A DNA stretch of 64,000 bases. It comes from Oreohelix idahoensis (taxonomy: Eukaryota; Mollusca; Gastropoda; Stylommatophora; Oreohelicidae). Below the pieces are notes generated by a model. The model saw only the letters and a list, made by a program, of their open reading frames with translations, did no database searches and was not told the DNA's origin. Shown here in pieces: positions 62,431 through 64,000 of this stretch. Location: contig JAMPIV010012269.1 in assembly GCA_024509875.1 (NCBI GenBank), positions 62,001 through 126,000 on the forward strand. Direction: 5' to 3'. The position numbers and the translations under genes were made by a program. Every line of letters starts with the position of its first letter. The first letter of the stretch is position 1.

Positions 62431-64000
62431 TAATCTTCTTCTTCTTTGATCCGTAGCCGCCGACCGTCAAAGCAGTCAGTGGCCATCACGCCTAGTGGCG
62501 TCTTGTAGGGCAACAACAAATTGATTCCACTTTGCTCGGTCGGTGGCCATCCTTCGTACAGTGCCCCAACTCTGGTTCATTCCCTGCATCTCAGCCTCCA
62601 CAGTCCTCCGCCAGGTTGTTTTTGGTCGGCCTCTCTTTCGTTTTCCTTCAGGGGTCCAAAGCATAGCTGTTCTTGTGATGGCATCAGGGTCTCTTCTGAG
62701 GACATGGCCAACCCAGCTCCAGCGTCTGCCAGCTATGATGGTGTGCATGTCCTCTTGCTTGCTACGAGTAAGCAGATCTTGGTTAGTGATGGTATTCGGC
62801 CAAAAGATTCGGTGAATTTTTCTTAGGCATGTTGTGTAAAAGGAGGACAATTTCGACATTTCCTTCTCTGTGACTCTCCAGCATTCCGCACCATAGAGAA
62901 GCACAGAAAGCACACAGCTCTGATATAATCTTAATTTTGTGCTTGTGCTGTATTGGGAGGACTTCCAGATGTTGTTTAGGCTAAAGAAGGCTGTTCTTGC
63001 CTTATTCATTCTGATGTTGATGTCTTTGCCTGCCCCGCCGTCTGGTGTTACTATGCTTCCTAGGTATGTGAAGGTATCTGTCTGTACCAATTGCTGATTC
63101 CTTACTGATATGGGCTCAGGGCTGCTCACATTGAGCGTCATGACCTCAGACTTCTTTAAATTTATGTTCAAGCCCACCTGCTGACTGAACTTGTTAAGTC
63201 TATCCGTTTTTTCCTGGATGTGTTGATGTGAATGTGCTAGTAGTGCAATGTCATCTGCATATTCCAGATCTTCCAATGTAGAAAATGTTGTCCATCTTAT
63301 TCCTCTTGGACTGCCCTCTGTTGTCTGGCGCATCACCCAGTCTATGACTGTTAAAAATAGAGTGGTTGACAAGGGGCATCCCTGTCGTACTCCTGTCTTC
63401 ACCTCAACGGTTAGGTTGCTCTGCCCAACACTACACGTAAAGTTGGCATAGAGGCTTTTTATAATTGACACTATGCAGCTTGGAATTCCATAAGCCCTCA
63501 GTATTTTCCATAAACTGTCCCTATGTATGCTGTCAAAAGCCTTTTCAAAATCTACGAAACTAATGTAAAGCTGTCTTTGCCATTCTGAGCACTGCTCTAT
63601 AATGTTCCTGAGAGTGAATATATGATCTACACATCTTCTATTCTTTCTAAATCCTGCTTGGTCCTTCCTCAGTTTGTGGTCTACTGCCTTTGAAATTCTC
63701 TTTATAATTATCCTGCCTAGTATTTTGCTGGGAACTGAGAGAAGAGTGATTCCTCTCCAATTATTGCAGTCTGCAAGATCTCCCTTCTTGGGCAACTTGA
63801 CAATTATTCCTTTGTTCCACTCTGATGGTGTTGTCCCCGTTTTTCAGACTTGTGCAAATAGTGGTTCTAATAGTTCTGCTGCTAGCTCAGGGTCTGTCTT
63901 AAATAGCTCTGCATCTAAGTTATCATGGCCCGGAGCTTTGCCGTTCTTTAACCCTTTGATTGCTGTGATGATTTCTTCTTTTCGTGGAATGTCTGTATTC
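62431..64000 (-). pseudogene. LINE-D reverse transcriptase, running off the right edge
   Basis: An open frame from about 63843 to the stop at 62476 encodes a non-LTR RT: KKGDLADCNNWRGITLLSVP, DQAGFRKNRRCVDHI, FVDFEKAFDSIHRDSLW (first catalytic Asp), GVRQGCPLS, LEYADDIALLAH (YADD), then TYLGSIVTPDGG and the C-terminus GKRKRGRPKTTWRRTVEAEM ending RDGH. A stop at about 63846 interrupts an otherwise continuing frame (GHDNLDAELFKTD further upstream). The 3' end has a GAAGAAGAAG tail (62432-62443 reversed). Endonuclease lies outside the window. Only one disabling mutation is visible, so the copy is fairly young. Clade not assigned. Confidence 0.9.

Overview
The window looks like intron-rich, transposon-dense animal chromosomal DNA, AT-biased throughout. 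A mollusc or other lophotrochozoan is my best guess, from the mix of LINE relics, tRNA-derived SINEs and repeat types; nothing in the sequence proves the phylum. There is no bacterial-style gene organisation. Names LINE-A to LINE-E, SINE S1 to S4 and R620 are working labels used only in this annotation.

Host genes, both on the + strand. (1) Three exons of an SH3BP5/SAB-like gene at 344-545, 14709-14817 and 19712-20837. Splice phases chain exactly (1 then 2), and the last exon ends in a stop. The 14.2 kb and 4.9 kb introns are filled with mobile elements and satellites. (2) The first coding exon of a GDA1/CD39-family ectonucleotidase at 59065-59306, with a signal sequence, apyrase region 1 and a splice donor. 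Its next exon is not in the window.

Layout. 1-2770: LINE-derived tandem repeat, first SH3BP5-like exon, a 31-bp satellite and an R620 repeat. 2777-11939: an apparently complete, very young LTR retrotransposon on the - strand, with 2.19 kb near-identical LTRs, GTCCG target duplication and one 1472-codon gag-pol ORF. Its domain order is Gag-protease-integrase-RT-RNase H, the unusual Gmr1-like order, and it sits in a 46-bp satellite. 11940-20837: LINE relics, a piggyBac-like MITE inside a SINE, a 21-bp minisatellite and the last SH3BP5-like exons. 20900-33500: nested LINE fragments, a CACTA-like element carrying a widespread orphan protein (22208-24346), a piggyBac-like element containing an internally deleted LINE, and SINEs. 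33517-41225: a 25-bp satellite split by a degenerate Ty3/gypsy element (33865-38444, ACAGG duplication) and a pogo/Tigger element (38485-40654, TA duplication). 41226-58900: LINE relics, R620 copies, hAT-like MITEs, a Tigger fragment, and a Tc1 element (55912-57827) with a SINE inserted in it. 59065-64000: the ectonucleotidase exon, a 63-bp minisatellite split by a LINE fragment, and a long LINE reverse transcriptase running off the right edge.

The two host genes show no functional link. Most of the sequence is a record of successive insertions that can be ordered by nesting and by target-site duplications, several of which are directly visible. The Gmr1-like element is the strongest candidate for something currently or recently active.
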